Assembly (NCBI GenBank): GCA_015487635.1
Contig: WFPM01000214.1
Location: 1 to 52,766 of the forward strand
Origin: Rhodothermus sp.
GTDB taxonomy: Bacteria; Bacteroidota; Rhodothermia; Rhodothermales; Rhodothermaceae
Direction of reading: 5' to 3'
DNA: 52,766 nucleotides
Shown: in pieces, positions 29,639-39,100 of the stretch
Position numbering within the stretch: the first letter of the stretch is position 1
How the letters are laid out: every line of letters starts with the position of its first letter
Translations under genes and position numbers: made by a program
Notes under the pieces: generated by a model
What the model was told of the DNA's origin: nothing
Database searches by the model: none
The model's input: the letters and a program-made list of their open reading frames with translations, nothing else

Positions 29639-32482
29639 CTAAGGCGTGTCGCTGGTGTCACCGCGCAGGAACTGCTGCATTTCCTGACGCAACTGTTCCG
29701 GTGTTTTACGGAAGCTATCGTCGCCCAGCACGTCGGCCAGTCGGTTGCTGAAGGCTGCCGCCGCTTCGTAATCGCCGGCCATCATGTAGGTGAAGCGGAT
29801 GATCTGCACGAACTGGGCGGCCAGATCGGCTTCGCGCTGGGAACGGGCCGTGCGCAACGTGAAGAGCACGAGCGGTTCGGCTTTTTTCCAGATATCTACG
29901 GCCTTTTCGGTCGCGCCCACCTGCTGGTAAGCCTGGGCCAGGAAGTAGTAGGAGCGCAGGTCGGCCGGGATCGTCTCCAAGGGCACGCGCGCCATGAGCG
30001 TATCGAGCAGCGCTTTCCCCTCATCGGCCATTCCCTGCTCGGCCAGTTGTGCGGCGATGTGGGCATAGATGCTCCGGTAGTTGTCCACCATGCGACGGAT
30101 GTTCTCGTCGAAATACACGTCTGGATTGTCCAGGTTGGTGAACCGGAAGTGCCGGAGTCGCTCCAGGGTGATCGAGGGTACGACGCGTCCGAGCGTCACG
30201 TTGTGCCGTATAGGGACCACGCGGTAGGCCTGGCCTTCGAGCTGGAAGAAGTTCTGGAGGTTGAGCTGGCCGTCGGGACTGACCGTGACGGCAAAGTAGA
30301 TCGGCCGTTCCCAGTTGCGTTCGGCGTTGGTGCGGAGCATGTCGAGCACGGCAATGTCGGCCGTGTAGAGCAGGTGCAGGTCGCGCGTATAGGGCCGGCC
30401 TTCCAGACGCCAGCGCATCGGACGCATGACGCGGCTGCTGTCCTCCGGCGCGATGCCCAGTCGCTCGTAGTCGGTGGCCGGATTGAGGCGGACCGGCAGT
30501 TCGATCTCACGCGGCTCCCAGGCCACCACGCTGAGCCGGTCGATCTGGGCATCGCTCAGGGAAATGGGTAGCGGTGCCGACTTACGGGCCCACTGGTGCT
30601 TGAGCTGCTTGATGTACCACGAGGTGTTCAGCAGCGACAGGTTGGCCACGCGCACGTCCTGACGCACGGCTTCCACTTCCTGCAGATACCAGAGCGGGTA
30701 GGTGTCGTTGTCGCCGTTGGTGAAGACGATGGCATTGTCGTCCAGGCTCATCAGCAGGTTCCAGGCGTAGTCGCGGGCCACGTAGCGGCCGCTCCGGTCG
30801 TGGTCGTCATAGTTCTGCAGCAGCATGTGCAGCGGCACGGCTGCAAATATTACCACGGCGGCCCCCCAGAGCAGCGGTCGCCGTAGCGTCCCTTTGAGCC
30901 GGTCCCGGACGATTTCCAGCAATCCGGCCGCGCCGATGCCTACCCACAGACTGAAAGCGAAGAAGCTTCCGACATAGGAGTAGTCGCGTTCGCGCGGTTG
31001 CAGCGGCGTCTGGTTCAGGTAAAGGATGATACCCACGCCGGTGACCAGAAACAGCACGAGCACGCTGAAGGCCCGCCGCCAGTCGTGGTTGAAGTGGAAG
31101 GCCATGCCCAGCAGGCCCAGCAGTAGCGGCAGCGCATAGTAGACGTTGCGGGAGGCGCGCTCGCTGGGCGTCTGGAAGAAGTAGAGGTCTTTTTCACCGG
31201 GCAGGAAGCCCGTGATGGCCGGTGCGTCCTGCACGTCGCTGGCCTTTCCGACAAAGTTCCACAGGAAGTAGCGGATGTACATGTGGCCGAGCTGGTAGCG
31301 CAGGAAGAAGTCCAGGTCCGAGTCGTACTGGGCGTAGACGCGCAGGTGGTTCGGGTCGGGCGACCAGCGGCGTGGGAAGAGCACCTGACGCGACTGGTCG
31401 ATCTGTCCTGTCCGGTTGTTGTAGGTGTGTCCGCGCAATAGGGGCGTTTCGCCGTACTGCTCGCGTTTCAGGTAGGAGACGAAGGATTGCGGGGTTTCCG
31501 GGTCGTTCAGGTCGATGGGTGGATCGACGCTGCTCCGGATGATGATCAGTGCGTAGCTCGAATAGCCCAGCAGGATCATTGCCAGGCAGAGCATGGCCAG
31601 GTTGGCCGCGGGCTTCCGCCGGCGATGCGTGTAATAGACGCCGCCCACGACCAGCGCCAGCACCATCAGGCCGAACAGCAGCGGATCGCCACTTTTACCC
31701 GCCCAGTCGGGCAATTCCTGAATGATACCGGGATAGATGATCAGAAAGATGATCGAAGAGACCACCAGCGCCCCGAAGATGCGCAGCCAGCGTCGGGCAG
31801 GTGTCCATTCCGGCCGCTCGAACTCGGTGAAAAAGACCAGCAGCGCCACGAAAAACAGAGCCAGCAGGCTGAGCAGATGTACCCCGATGGCCAGTCCGAA
31901 CAGGTAGGCGATGAGCACCAGGTAACGGTTGGCCGAAAGGCCCGAGAGTGTCCCGCCGCGTCGCAGCGTGGCTACTTCGGCGGCTGCCTGTTCGCTCCAC
32001 CGCAGCCCCAGCCATACCACCAGGGCGGTGAAGAGCATGGACATCGCGTACACCTCGGCCTCGACGGCATTGAACCAGAACGAATCGGTCACGGCGAACG
32101 TGCAGGCGCCCACCACACCGCCCGCCAGCGCGATGAAGTCGTCCGTCCCGGTGCGTTGATCGGCCGGCGGTTGCCAGTGACGGATCAACCGCACGATGAT
32201 CAGAAAGGTCAGCAAGACGGTAACGGCACTTGAAAGTGCCGAGACCCAGTTAACGGCCAGCGCTACCAGATCCCGTGAGGGCGCCAGCATTGAGAAAAGC
32301 CGGGCCACCAGCATGTAGAAGGGCGCACCCGGCGGATGCATCACCTCCAGCCCAAAGACGCTGGCAATGAACTCGCCGGAATCCCAGAACGAAACGGTTG
32401 GAGCGATGGTCAGGCCGTAGAGAATCAGCGCGTATAGAAAAACCGCAGCGGCTACGAAACGCTCGATCAGCGTGCGATGCAT
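29639..32482 (-). CDS. DUF2723 membrane protein with TPR-like C terminus, probable glycosyltransferase
   Basis: This 947-residue protein has about ten to twelve membrane helices in its first 600 residues. The first periplasmic loop has the FWDSGEFIASVFGLEVMHPPGAP motif that marks DUF2723. A soluble C-terminal region follows. Its last 150 residues are helical and TPR-like (AAQLAEQGMADEGKALLDTLM, YYFLAQAYQQVGATEKAVDIW). The human DUF2723 protein TMEM260 is a protein O-mannosyltransferase, and the aspartate-rich first loop is typical of GT-C enzymes. The bacterial substrate is unknown. It is the last gene of an operon that begins at 37047. Confidence 0.82.
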   Translation of the reverse strand: MHRTLIERFVAAAVFLYALILYGLTIAPTVSFWDSGEFIASVFGLEVMHPPGAPFYMLVARLFSMLAPSRDLVALAVNWVSALSSAVTVLLTFLIIVRLIRHWQPPADQRTGTDDFIALAGGVVGACTFAVTDSFWFNAVEAEVYAMSMLFTALVVWLGLRWSEQAAAEVATLRRGGTLSGLSANRYLVLIAYLFGLAIGVHLLSLLALFFVALLVFFTEFERPEWTPARRWLRIFGALVVSSIIFLIIYPGIIQELPDWAGKSGDPLLFGLMVLALVVGGVYYTHRRRKPAANLAMLCLAMILLGYSSYALIIIRSSVDPPIDLNDPETPQSFVSYLKREQYGETPLLRGHTYNNRTGQIDQSRQVLFPRRWSPDPNHLRVYAQYDSDLDFFLRYQLGHMYIRYFLWNFVGKASDVQDAPAITGFLPGEKDLYFFQTPSERASRNVYYALPLLLGLLGMAFHFNHDWRRAFSVLVLFLVTGVGIILYLNQTPLQPRERDYSYVGSFFAFSLWVGIGAAGLLEIVRDRLKGTLRRPLLWGAAVVIFAAVPLHMLLQNYDDHDRSGRYVARDYAWNLLMSLDDNAIVFTNGDNDTYPLWYLQEVEAVRQDVRVANLSLLNTSWYIKQLKHQWARKSAPLPISLSDAQIDRLSVVAWEPREIELPVRLNPATDYERLGIAPEDSSRVMRPMRWRLEGRPYTRDLHLLYTADIAVLDMLRTNAERNWERPIYFAVTVSPDGQLNLQNFFQLEGQAYRVVPIRHNVTLGRVVPSITLERLRHFRFTNLDNPDVYFDENIRRMVDNYRSIYAHIAAQLAEQGMADEGKALLDTLMARVPLETIPADLRSYYFLAQAYQQVGATEKAVDIWKKAEPLVLFTLRTARSQREADLAAQFVQIIRFTYMMAGDYEAAAAFSNRLADVLGDDSFRKTPEQLRQEMQQFLRGDTSDTP

Positions 32483-32549
32483 CGGGGCAGGGGTTGGTCT
32501 TTTCCCGAAAAAACGCCTTTCTAACGCCGCCCTGCAGAGCGGGTTGCCG

Positions 32550-33635
32550 TCAGGGAGTCGTTGCTGTCCTGCCGGTGGTCGGCTGCAGCGCTTTGCCCTC
32601 GACCGAAAGCGTGCGTCCCTGCAGTTCCACGGCCACGTTGCAAAACGTCTCCACGAGCCAGCAGCTCGAAGCCACGTGGTCGGTCACTTCGGGCACATGG
32701 TAAACGGACGGCCCGTCGGCCAGCGCCACGTAGGGCAGGAGCTGATCGGCCAGGTGGCGATCGACGGTGGCGCCACGCTGCAGGTCTTCGAGCAGCATGC
32801 GGGCCACGTTGTCAGCAATGGCCTCGGAGGGACGGCCGGGTGCACCGGCCTGATCGGCGCCCAGCAGCGCGCCGGTGTCGGTCTCGACAAAAACGGCCAG
32901 TGCGGCGCCCGGCTGGTAGGCGCTCGTGTCGTCGATCGTCTCAATGTGAGGCTCCGGCAGGCCGGCTTCGAGCAGGCGCTGGCGGCAGCGATCGGCCATG
33001 CGCCGGGCCACGCGGCGCTGCTTCAGGTGGGAAGCCAGCGCCCTCCCGAAGACGCGTACAGGACGTCCCTGTTGCTCCAGGTGGAGCGGACGCAGCGGCG
33101 CCTGGAGTGGCGTCACTTCCAGCAGCAGTTCGCCGCCGCCCCGGGGCACGTAGCCCGGTCGTAGCATTTCCAGTCGGGCTTCGAGACCCATGCGATGCAG
33201 CAAGGGCAGCAGCGCATGGTGCAGGTGAAAGTAGGTCGGGGCAAAGTCCTGAAACAGTCCGCCGCGGATGAGCGCCCGGCTCGGGCCGTCGGCGAAGGCC
33301 AGCACGGGCAGTACGGTCTGCACCAGCAGCGTGGCGGAGCCGGCCGTGCCGATGTCCCACTGGTACGTGCCCCCGCGCGGACGGCGTCGGGGCACGAACG
33401 TCAGCCGTCGGCTTCCGACTTCGGCGCCTTCCAGGCGGGCATCGACCAGCTCGGCCACGGCCTCGACGGCCTTCAGGTGCTGGGGACGCAGGCCCGGCGG
33501 CCGGCGGCGGGCCCGCACGTTGTAGAGATGGAGCGGACGGCCCACCAGCGCCGCCAGCGCCACGGCCTGGCGCACGAGCGTGCCGCTTCCGGAGTGCCGG
33601 CTTCCGTCGAGACGCAGCGGTACCGGTGTGCTCAT
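32550..33635 (-). CDS. rtcA: RNA 3'-terminal phosphate cyclase
   Basis: The 361-residue protein fits RtcA in length and motifs: SGSGTLVRQAVALAALVG near the N terminus, the RPQHLKAVEAV helix, a PGYVPRGGGELLLEV strand and DRHLADQLLPYVALADG late in the chain. The histidine in that last motif is the expected AMP acceptor. The enzyme uses ATP to turn RNA 3'-phosphate ends into 2',3'-cyclic phosphates. The usual GGxxxxxAPP element reads GGLFQDFAP, so it is slightly divergent. No rtcB or rtcR is nearby; its ATG overlaps the rsmI stop codon by four bases. Confidence 0.88.
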   Translation of the reverse strand: MSTPVPLRLDGSRHSGSGTLVRQAVALAALVGRPLHLYNVRARRRPPGLRPQHLKAVEAVAELVDARLEGAEVGSRRLTFVPRRRPRGGTYQWDIGTAGSATLLVQTVLPVLAFADGPSRALIRGGLFQDFAPTYFHLHHALLPLLHRMGLEARLEMLRPGYVPRGGGELLLEVTPLQAPLRPLHLEQQGRPVRVFGRALASHLKQRRVARRMADRCRQRLLEAGLPEPHIETIDDTSAYQPGAALAVFVETDTGALLGADQAGAPGRPSEAIADNVARMLLEDLQRGATVDRHLADQLLPYVALADGPSVYHVPEVTDHVASSCWLVETFCNVAVELQGRTLSVEGKALQPTTGRTATTP

Positions 33636-34372
33636 GAGGCGGTCTCCGAGGTGTAGGATGAGACGACCACGGCCCGGTCGCGCGGCCAGTCGGGATCGGG
33701 CCGGTAGCCGGTTCCGGCCACCACGAGCACCAGCTCGCCCCGAACGCGCGGTTGCGCCGCATAGTACGCGTGGAGCGTGCGCAGCGTGCCCCGCGCGAAT
33801 TCCTCGAAGGTTTTGGTCAGCTCGCGGGCCACGACGGCCGGGCGTTCGTCGCCCAGCGCGCGGGCCAGGTCGTCCAGCGTACGCAGTAGCCGGTGGGGCG
33901 ATTCGTACAGCACGATCGTGCGCGGCTCGGCGGCCAGCTCGGCCAGACGTTTCTGGCGTCCCTTTTTGGTCGGCAGAAAGCCCTCGAACACGAACCGATC
34001 AGTGGGCAGTCCGCTGGCGGCCAGCGCCGGCACGAACGCCGTCGGGCCCGGCAGTGCCACGACCGGAATGCGCCGCCGCAGGCATGCGCGCACCAGGTAA
34101 AAGCCGGGATCGCTGATGCCGGGCGTGCCGGCATCGGTGATCAGCGCCACGCGGGCTCCGGCTTCCATGCGGGCTATCAGCTCGGCCGCTTTGTGGGCTT
34201 CGTTGTGGGCATGGTAGCTCGTGGTGGGGGTTGTGATGCCGTAGTGCCGGAGCAGTTTGGCCGAGGTGCGGGTGTCCTCGCAGGCAATCAGGTCTACCTC
34301 GCGCAGAATGCGCAGCGCCCGCAGCGTCAGGTCTTCCAGGTTACCGATAGGCGTAGGGACGAGATAGAGCAT
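33632..34372 (-). CDS. rsmI: 16S rRNA (cytidine1402-2'-O)-methyltransferase
   Basis: The 246-residue protein opens with LYLVPTPIGNLEDLTLRALRIL and the ACEDTRTSAKLLRHYGI block that are nearly invariant in RsmI. The ITDAGTPGISDPG loop binds S-adenosylmethionine. It 2'-O-methylates C1402 in the decoding centre. It lacks the longer C-terminal extension of the 286-residue E. coli form. The start codon lies 32 bases inside the end of the LptF/G gene, in another frame. Confidence 0.95.
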   Translation of the reverse strand: MLYLVPTPIGNLEDLTLRALRILREVDLIACEDTRTSAKLLRHYGITTPTTSYHAHNEAHKAAELIARMEAGARVALITDAGTPGISDPGFYLVRACLRRRIPVVALPGPTAFVPALAASGLPTDRFVFEGFLPTKKGRQKRLAELAAEPRTIVLYESPHRLLRTLDDLARALGDERPAVVARELTKTFEEFARGTLRTLHAYYAAQPRVRGELVLVVAGTGYRPDPDWPRDRAVVVSSYTSETAS

Positions 34373-35786
34373 GGCGCAGCGCTTTCAGTTTGCGGGTCAG
34401 CCAGGTCAGCGGACGCGTCACGCGCAGATCGAACGAAACGTACACGAACAGCGCTACTCCGAGCAATCCCATCACCAGATTGGGCAACCACATGCCGAGC
34501 CAGGGGGCCAGGTAGCCCCGGTCGGCCAGCTTTTCGCCCTGCACGAGCGTGATCCAGTAGAACAGAAAGATTCCCAGGGCCAGTCCGCCGGCCAGGCCCA
34601 GGCCGCCCCGGCGCACGCTCAGTCCCAGCGGCATACCGATAAGCACAAAGATCAGGCAGGCAACGGCAATGGAGAACTTCTTGTGGATCTCGACGCGGTA
34701 GCGGTCGGCCCGGCGTTCGGTCCACTGGATTGCACGTTGCAGGTCCTCGATTTCTGTCTGAAGCCGTCGGGTCTGCTGCATGGCCAGTTCGTACACCGTA
34801 GCCCGCTGGCTCTCCGAAAGACCTTGGAGGGCCGGTCGCGCGACTTGGCGGGCGGTGTCGGCCGCGGCCTGTTGTACAGGTGGCAGCTCTGGTGCAGGCG
34901 CCGTGCTTACCGTGTCGCCCAGCACACGCAACAGGAGCCGGCGAATGCGCGTCCGGTTGCGCTGCACTTCCGCTTCCATCGAATCGACCAACGCCAGCAT
35001 CTGGGGCGTGGGCGTCGTGCGGTCGGTGCGATAGCCTTCTTCCTGGCTCCGGGTGAACACGAAGTCCGACAGGTCCAGCCGCAACCGGTAGCGGCCAAAC
35101 GCCAGCCGCTCGTACCGCTCCCGGCCTTCGAGGCGACGCAGCCGGTGAAATTCGCCGTTTTCTAGGATCAGATCGATGAAGCGCCCGCCTGCAATGGGCT
35201 GAAGCAGGCCCCGTTGCGCCTTCAGCACGACATGTTCGCCGCCGTTGCGGTAGTCGTAAATCGTGACGTCCCGAAGCGAGTCGGTTTCGGGATCGCGGTG
35301 TTGCACGAGGATGCTGTAGCCTTCGATGCCGTCGTAGAAGACGCCGGGTTGTAGCTGGAAACCAGGTTTTTTGCGCTGGATGTCGATCCAGAGGTTGCGG
35401 GCGCGGTGGTTGGCTTCGGGCAGGATCAGGTTGTTGAAGTACATCATGCCGCCGGTCAGCAGTAGGCCCACGATGAGCAGCGGCCAGGTCAGTTGCGGCA
35501 GCGAGATGCCCGCACTTTTGATCACCTGATAGGCGTTCGATTCGGCCAGCCGCCCGAACGTCATGATCATGGCGATCAGCGTGGCCATGGGCACGGCCAG
35601 CACCACCATGTAGGCCAGGTTGTAGCTGATCAGTTCCAGGATGACGCCCAGCGGCAATCCTTTGCCTACCAGATCGGGCAGGTACTTGATGAGAAACTGC
35701 ATGAGGAGCAGAAACATCAGCGTCCCGAACCAGCCCAGAAACGGGCCGGGCAACATGCCGAGCGTCATGCGATGGAGCCGCTTCAT
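34341..35786 (-). CDS. LptF/LptG-family lipopolysaccharide export permease
   Basis: This 481-residue protein has the YjgP/YjgQ architecture: three N-terminal membrane helices (about 15-130), a long periplasmic jellyroll-like domain (about 135-350) and three C-terminal helices. The PMATLIAMIMTFGRLAESNAYQVIKSAGIS segment is the conserved coupling region that contacts the LptB ATPase. It moves lipopolysaccharide out of the inner membrane together with a partner permease and LptB. The family pair LptF and LptG cannot be separated by reading alone. A helical insertion of about 60 residues lies in the periplasmic part (about 255-345). Confidence 0.85.
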   Translation of the reverse strand: MKRLHRMTLGMLPGPFLGWFGTLMFLLLMQFLIKYLPDLVGKGLPLGVILELISYNLAYMVVLAVPMATLIAMIMTFGRLAESNAYQVIKSAGISLPQLTWPLLIVGLLLTGGMMYFNNLILPEANHRARNLWIDIQRKKPGFQLQPGVFYDGIEGYSILVQHRDPETDSLRDVTIYDYRNGGEHVVLKAQRGLLQPIAGGRFIDLILENGEFHRLRRLEGRERYERLAFGRYRLRLDLSDFVFTRSQEEGYRTDRTTPTPQMLALVDSMEAEVQRNRTRIRRLLLRVLGDTVSTAPAPELPPVQQAAADTARQVARPALQGLSESQRATVYELAMQQTRRLQTEIEDLQRAIQWTERRADRYRVEIHKKFSIAVACLIFVLIGMPLGLSVRRGGLGLAGGLALGIFLFYWITLVQGEKLADRGYLAPWLGMWLPNLVMGLLGVALFVYVSFDLRVTRPLTWLTRKLKALRHALSRPYAYR

Positions 35787-35796
35787 GGCAGGCCGT

Positions 35797-37047
35797 TCAG
35801 GCGCGGCGCAGCGTGATCAGCGTGATTTCGGGGCGGATGCCCAGCCGGAGCGGTGGCCCGACGGTACCCACGCCCCGGTTGACGTACAGGTACTGGCGTC
35901 CCCGGCGGGATAGTGCGGGTTCCACGTAGAGGCCAGCCCAGCGCTGGTAGACGAGCCGAGCCAGTCCCCAGCGCAACGGACCCAGCTCGACGCCGATCTG
36001 GCCGCCGTGCGTGTGGCCGCAGAGCATCAGGTCGATGTCGGGGTAGCCGGGCCGCACCTCCAGGTCCCAGAACGACGGATCGTGTGCCAGAAGCAATCGG
36101 AATTCTTCGCCGTTCGGGTCGGTCTCCAGGCCCTGCAATGCTCGGGGCAGGTCGGCAAAGCGCTGGCGGAAGCCTGTATTGTCGGTGCCGATCAGGTGCA
36201 GGCGGGCCCCGTCGATCTGGAACGTGTGGTGGGCGTTGATGAGCAGCCGCAGCGGGGTCTGCTCGTGCAGCCGTCGTACCACATCGGGCGTATGCGCGTA
36301 ATGGTCGTGGTTGCCCAGGCAGCCCCAGACGCCCAATTCGGCCTTCAGTTTGCGAAGCGCCGGCAGGATGATAGGCAGTTCGTCGGCGTCGTGGTTGACG
36401 TAGTCGCCGGTGATTACGATCAGGTCGGGCCTGAGCGCCATCAGCAATTCAACGGCCTCATGGACCGGCCGCTCGTCGAAAAACGAACCGGCGTGCAGGT
36501 CCGAAATCTGACCGATGGTCAGCCCGTCGAGCGCCCGGGGCAGGTCGGGGACGGGCAGCGTCACACGATGGACGGCGAAGTCGTACAGCGTGCGCAGCAC
36601 GCCGTGTCCGACGGCCAGAAAGGGCAGGGCGGCGGTCGACCAGCCCAGCTTTTGCAGAAATTCGGCGCGACTCATGCGGCGGGCAGGGTTTGTCGGGGCA
36701 GACGCCAGAGGTGTCGGACGTAGGCGCGCGGTCAGGCGAGCGAACAGCCGCATGCCGTCTTTCAGCAGCAACACCAGCGCGATGGGCACTTTGGGTACGT
36801 AATAGAAGGCCCAGAAGCCAAAAAACAGGGCCCGGGCCAGCTTGGGCTCCACCTCCCACCAGCGAAACAGCAGAAAGTAGCCCGGCAGCGCCAGCGGCAT
36901 CGTCCACAGCAGCACCCGGTAGATGGCAAGCGTCCAGCGCAGCGTCGGTCGGGGTCGGGCAAAGCGACGCCAGTTCACATACACGTACCCGTCGATGGCC
37001 AGCGTCAGCAGCACGAGCCCGACCGAAAACAGCGCAAACCGCCCCAT
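35797..37047 (-). CDS. Membrane-anchored calcineurin-type metallophosphoesterase (YkuE/YaeI-like)
   Basis: The 416-residue protein has an N-terminal membrane region of three to four helices (about 5-115). A short SRAEFLQKLGW twin-arginine-like motif follows, then a catalytic domain. The metal motifs are clear: GQISDLHAG, VITGDYVNHD, GNHDHY, LLAHDP and CGHTHGGQ. Family members hydrolyse lipid-linked or nucleotide phosphates (UDP-diacylglucosamine in some); the substrate is not evident. It leads the operon with lptF/G, rsmI, rtcA and the DUF2723 gene. Proximity to an LPS permease fits a cell-envelope lipid role. Confidence 0.85.
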   Translation of the reverse strand: MGRFALFSVGLVLLTLAIDGYVYVNWRRFARPRPTLRWTLAIYRVLLWTMPLALPGYFLLFRWWEVEPKLARALFFGFWAFYYVPKVPIALVLLLKDGMRLFARLTARLRPTPLASAPTNPARRMSRAEFLQKLGWSTAALPFLAVGHGVLRTLYDFAVHRVTLPVPDLPRALDGLTIGQISDLHAGSFFDERPVHEAVELLMALRPDLIVITGDYVNHDADELPIILPALRKLKAELGVWGCLGNHDHYAHTPDVVRRLHEQTPLRLLINAHHTFQIDGARLHLIGTDNTGFRQRFADLPRALQGLETDPNGEEFRLLLAHDPSFWDLEVRPGYPDIDLMLCGHTHGGQIGVELGPLRWGLARLVYQRWAGLYVEPALSRRGRQYLYVNRGVGTVGPPLRLGIRPEITLITLRRA

Positions 37048-37151
37048 ACGTACGATGTCGTGTCCCTCCGGTCGATGGCCTAAGCAGCACGGAAACGCCC
37101 CGGAGATGTTCCGCTTCGTGCCGGATGCTGCGTGAAAAACCGGTCAGCCGC

Positions 37152-37182
37152 TTTCAAAAGCGCCGCCCGCGTGATAAGTTTG
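37152..37182 (+). promoter_or_regulatory. Bacteroidota-type promoter of the MBL-fold hydrolase gene
   Basis: TTTC (37152-37155), a 19-base spacer and TAAGTTTG (37175-37182) match the Bacteroidota -33/-7 consensus TTTG-N19-TAnnTTTG with one change. Transcription should start near 37189, about 18 bases before the ATG. Confidence 0.6.
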
Positions 37183-37206
37183 CTTGAAACGCGACAGACC
37201 GGCGCC

Positions 37207-37854
37207 ATGAAAATTCATCGCTTCACGTTCAATCCGTTTCAGACGAACTGTTACATCTGTCACGACGGCGACGAGGCCGTGCTGGTCGATCCGTCCTGCC
37301 ACACACGTGCCGAGCAGCAGGCCGTGGTCGATTACCTGGAACGCAACGGATTGCGCCTGCGCCATCTGCTGCTGACGCACGGCCATATCGATCACATCTT
37401 CGGATGCCGGTTTTTCAGCGAGTATGCGGGCAAAGGCTTCTGGATGCACCGGGCCGACGTGTCGTTCCTGGAGCAGGCCGAAGCACAGGGACAGTTCTTC
37501 GGCGTGCCGGTCGAGCCACCCCCGCCGCCGGAAGGCTTTCTGGACGAAGGCGATACGATCACGTTCGGCCAGACCACCTGGACGGTGTTGCACACACCGG
37601 GCCATTCGCCGGGCTCCATCAGCTTCTATGATGAGCAACATGAACTGGTGATCGTGGGCGACGTGCTCTTTCAGGGATCGATCGGACGCACCGACCTGCC
37701 CGGTGGCAGCCTGCCTGTGCTCATGCAGTCGATCTTTCAGAAGTTGGTTCCGCTGGGCGACGACACGCGCGTCTATCCGGGACACGGACCCGAGACCACG
37801 ATCGGGCAGGAGCGGCAGTACAATCCGTTTCTGACCGGTGCTTTTCCACTGTGA
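37207..37854 (+). CDS. MBL-fold metallo-hydrolase (glyoxalase II-like)
   Basis: This 215-residue protein has the metallo-beta-lactamase metal motif THGHIDH (H58, H60, D62 and H63), later HTPGHSPGSISF, the metal-bridging aspartate in GDVLFQGSIGR, and YPGHGPET near the end. These are the marks of the YcbL/glyoxalase-II-like group that hydrolyses thioesters. The exact substrate is unknown. Since bshA lies nearby, a bacillithiol-linked thioester is conceivable, but only as inference. I chose ATG at 37207 because a promoter ends 25 bases upstream; the earlier in-frame ATG lies before it. Confidence 0.88.
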   Translation: MKIHRFTFNPFQTNCYICHDGDEAVLVDPSCHTRAEQQAVVDYLERNGLRLRHLLLTHGHIDHIFGCRFFSEYAGKGFWMHRADVSFLEQAEAQGQFFGVPVEPPPPPEGFLDEGDTITFGQTTWTVLHTPGHSPGSISFYDEQHELVIVGDVLFQGSIGRTDLPGGSLPVLMQSIFQKLVPLGDDTRVYPGHGPETTIGQERQYNPFLTGAFPL

Positions 37855-38018
37855 CGAAGAGTGCCGCCACGCGCGTCCGTTTTTGCTTTCACTTCCGGAA
37901 ATCGCGGCAGACGCCCTTTCGGCTGTTGTAGTTAGGCACGAGCGAAGTGTCGGCGGACACAGTGGTCCGTTCTGCAGCGAGGTCAGCCGTTTATCCGGCA
38001 GGATACACCGCCGTGTAC

Positions 38019-39095
38019 TCAGGGGTGGCCCATGGCGGCCCGGAGGTAGAAGGCCACCGAGGCCGGACGGCTCCGCTCGAGCACGATCTGCGTGGAGCAC
38101 CACACCAGTTCGCCCATGGTCAGGCAGCGTTCGAAGCGGGCGTCGCCGTAGTGTTCGGCCAGCTGCGCACCCAGGCGGCGGACGTTCTCCTCGGGCGCGA
38201 TCAGGTCTTCCTGCATCACTTCCATGAGCGCCTGGAAGCGGCCGTGCGAGACGCGCATCCGGTTGGCAATCAGCGCGCGTTCCTCTTTCTGGTACTGAAT
38301 GATCGTCTCTTCGGGCAGGTACTCGGCCACCAGTTCCATGAAGGGCGTATTCTGTGGAAAACATTCGGGCAGGTAGACCTCCATGCGCCAGTGGTGGCTC
38401 TGCTGGTCGAAGTCGATCGGCCGGATCCGGTAGTGCCACTTTTCGAGATCGGGCGTGCCGTCGATGACGAAGTTGCCCGCGTGCATGTCGCCCAGCAGTC
38501 GCACGAAGCAGCGCTCGTTGAACTTGACGAACTCTTTGGCCAGCCGCACCTGGTCGAACCGGTTCGTCGGCATGTGGTCTTTAAGGAAGTCGTCGCCGGG
38601 GATGCCGATGATGTGCTCTTCGATGATCGTGTCGCCCCAGATGAAATAGTTGATGCGGTTGGGCGAGAGAATGTGCTCCAGCTCGAGCCCGTAGATGCGG
38701 TTGGCATCGACGCGCTTGACGTAGAAGTAGTCGAAGTTGTCGTTGAGGGCGTTGACGATGCGCACGCGGAACGGTGAGGTGTTGCCGTAGAGGCACAGAT
38801 CGATGCGGTCGATGTAGAGATGATCGGCGATGGAGAAGTCGCCGTCTGCTTTCAGGAGCGCGTAGGTGAGCCGCAGGCGGTCGTGGATTTCCTTCTGCTC
38901 CAGTTCCGGATAGAAGACCGTGGACCAGAGCGTATCGCGGCCCTGCTCGTCGTAGAATGGGATGGCGTTGTTATAGCGGAGCAGGTCGTCGTAGCGGATG
39001 CCGCCGTCGTAGATGCGGCCGTAGCGCTCCAGATAGCTGCGCAGGTAGTCGCTAATCGGGTAGGCCGGCTTTTTACGGCTGATCAGATGCGCCAT
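38019..39095 (-). CDS. Kinase-fold protein encoded with bshA
   Basis: This 358-residue protein is not one I can name. It carries the active-site pattern of aminoglycoside phosphotransferase/DUF2252-like kinases: GDMHAGN at 202-208 (D203, H205 and N208) and a DFD at 228-230 for metal binding. K127 in YFYVKRVD and the EEHIIGIPG hinge near 160 fit an N-lobe. It has no membrane segment. It begins five bases after the bshA stop codon, so it shares its transcript and may work on a related small molecule. A longer frame extending upstream runs through bshA and is not real. No database check was possible. Confidence 0.72.
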   Translation of the reverse strand: MAHLISRKKPAYPISDYLRSYLERYGRIYDGGIRYDDLLRYNNAIPFYDEQGRDTLWSTVFYPELEQKEIHDRLRLTYALLKADGDFSIADHLYIDRIDLCLYGNTSPFRVRIVNALNDNFDYFYVKRVDANRIYGLELEHILSPNRINYFIWGDTIIEEHIIGIPGDDFLKDHMPTNRFDQVRLAKEFVKFNERCFVRLLGDMHAGNFVIDGTPDLEKWHYRIRPIDFDQQSHHWRMEVYLPECFPQNTPFMELVAEYLPEETIIQYQKEERALIANRMRVSHGRFQALMEVMQEDLIAPEENVRRLGAQLAEHYGDARFERCLTMGELVWCSTQIVLERSRPASVAFYLRAAMGHP

Positions 39096-39100
39096 GATCG

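Noticed and set aside
37954-37969. CGGAC-acagtg-GTCCG hairpin after the MBL gene
   Set aside because: The stem is five base pairs and lacks a T-run, so I do not call it a terminator.
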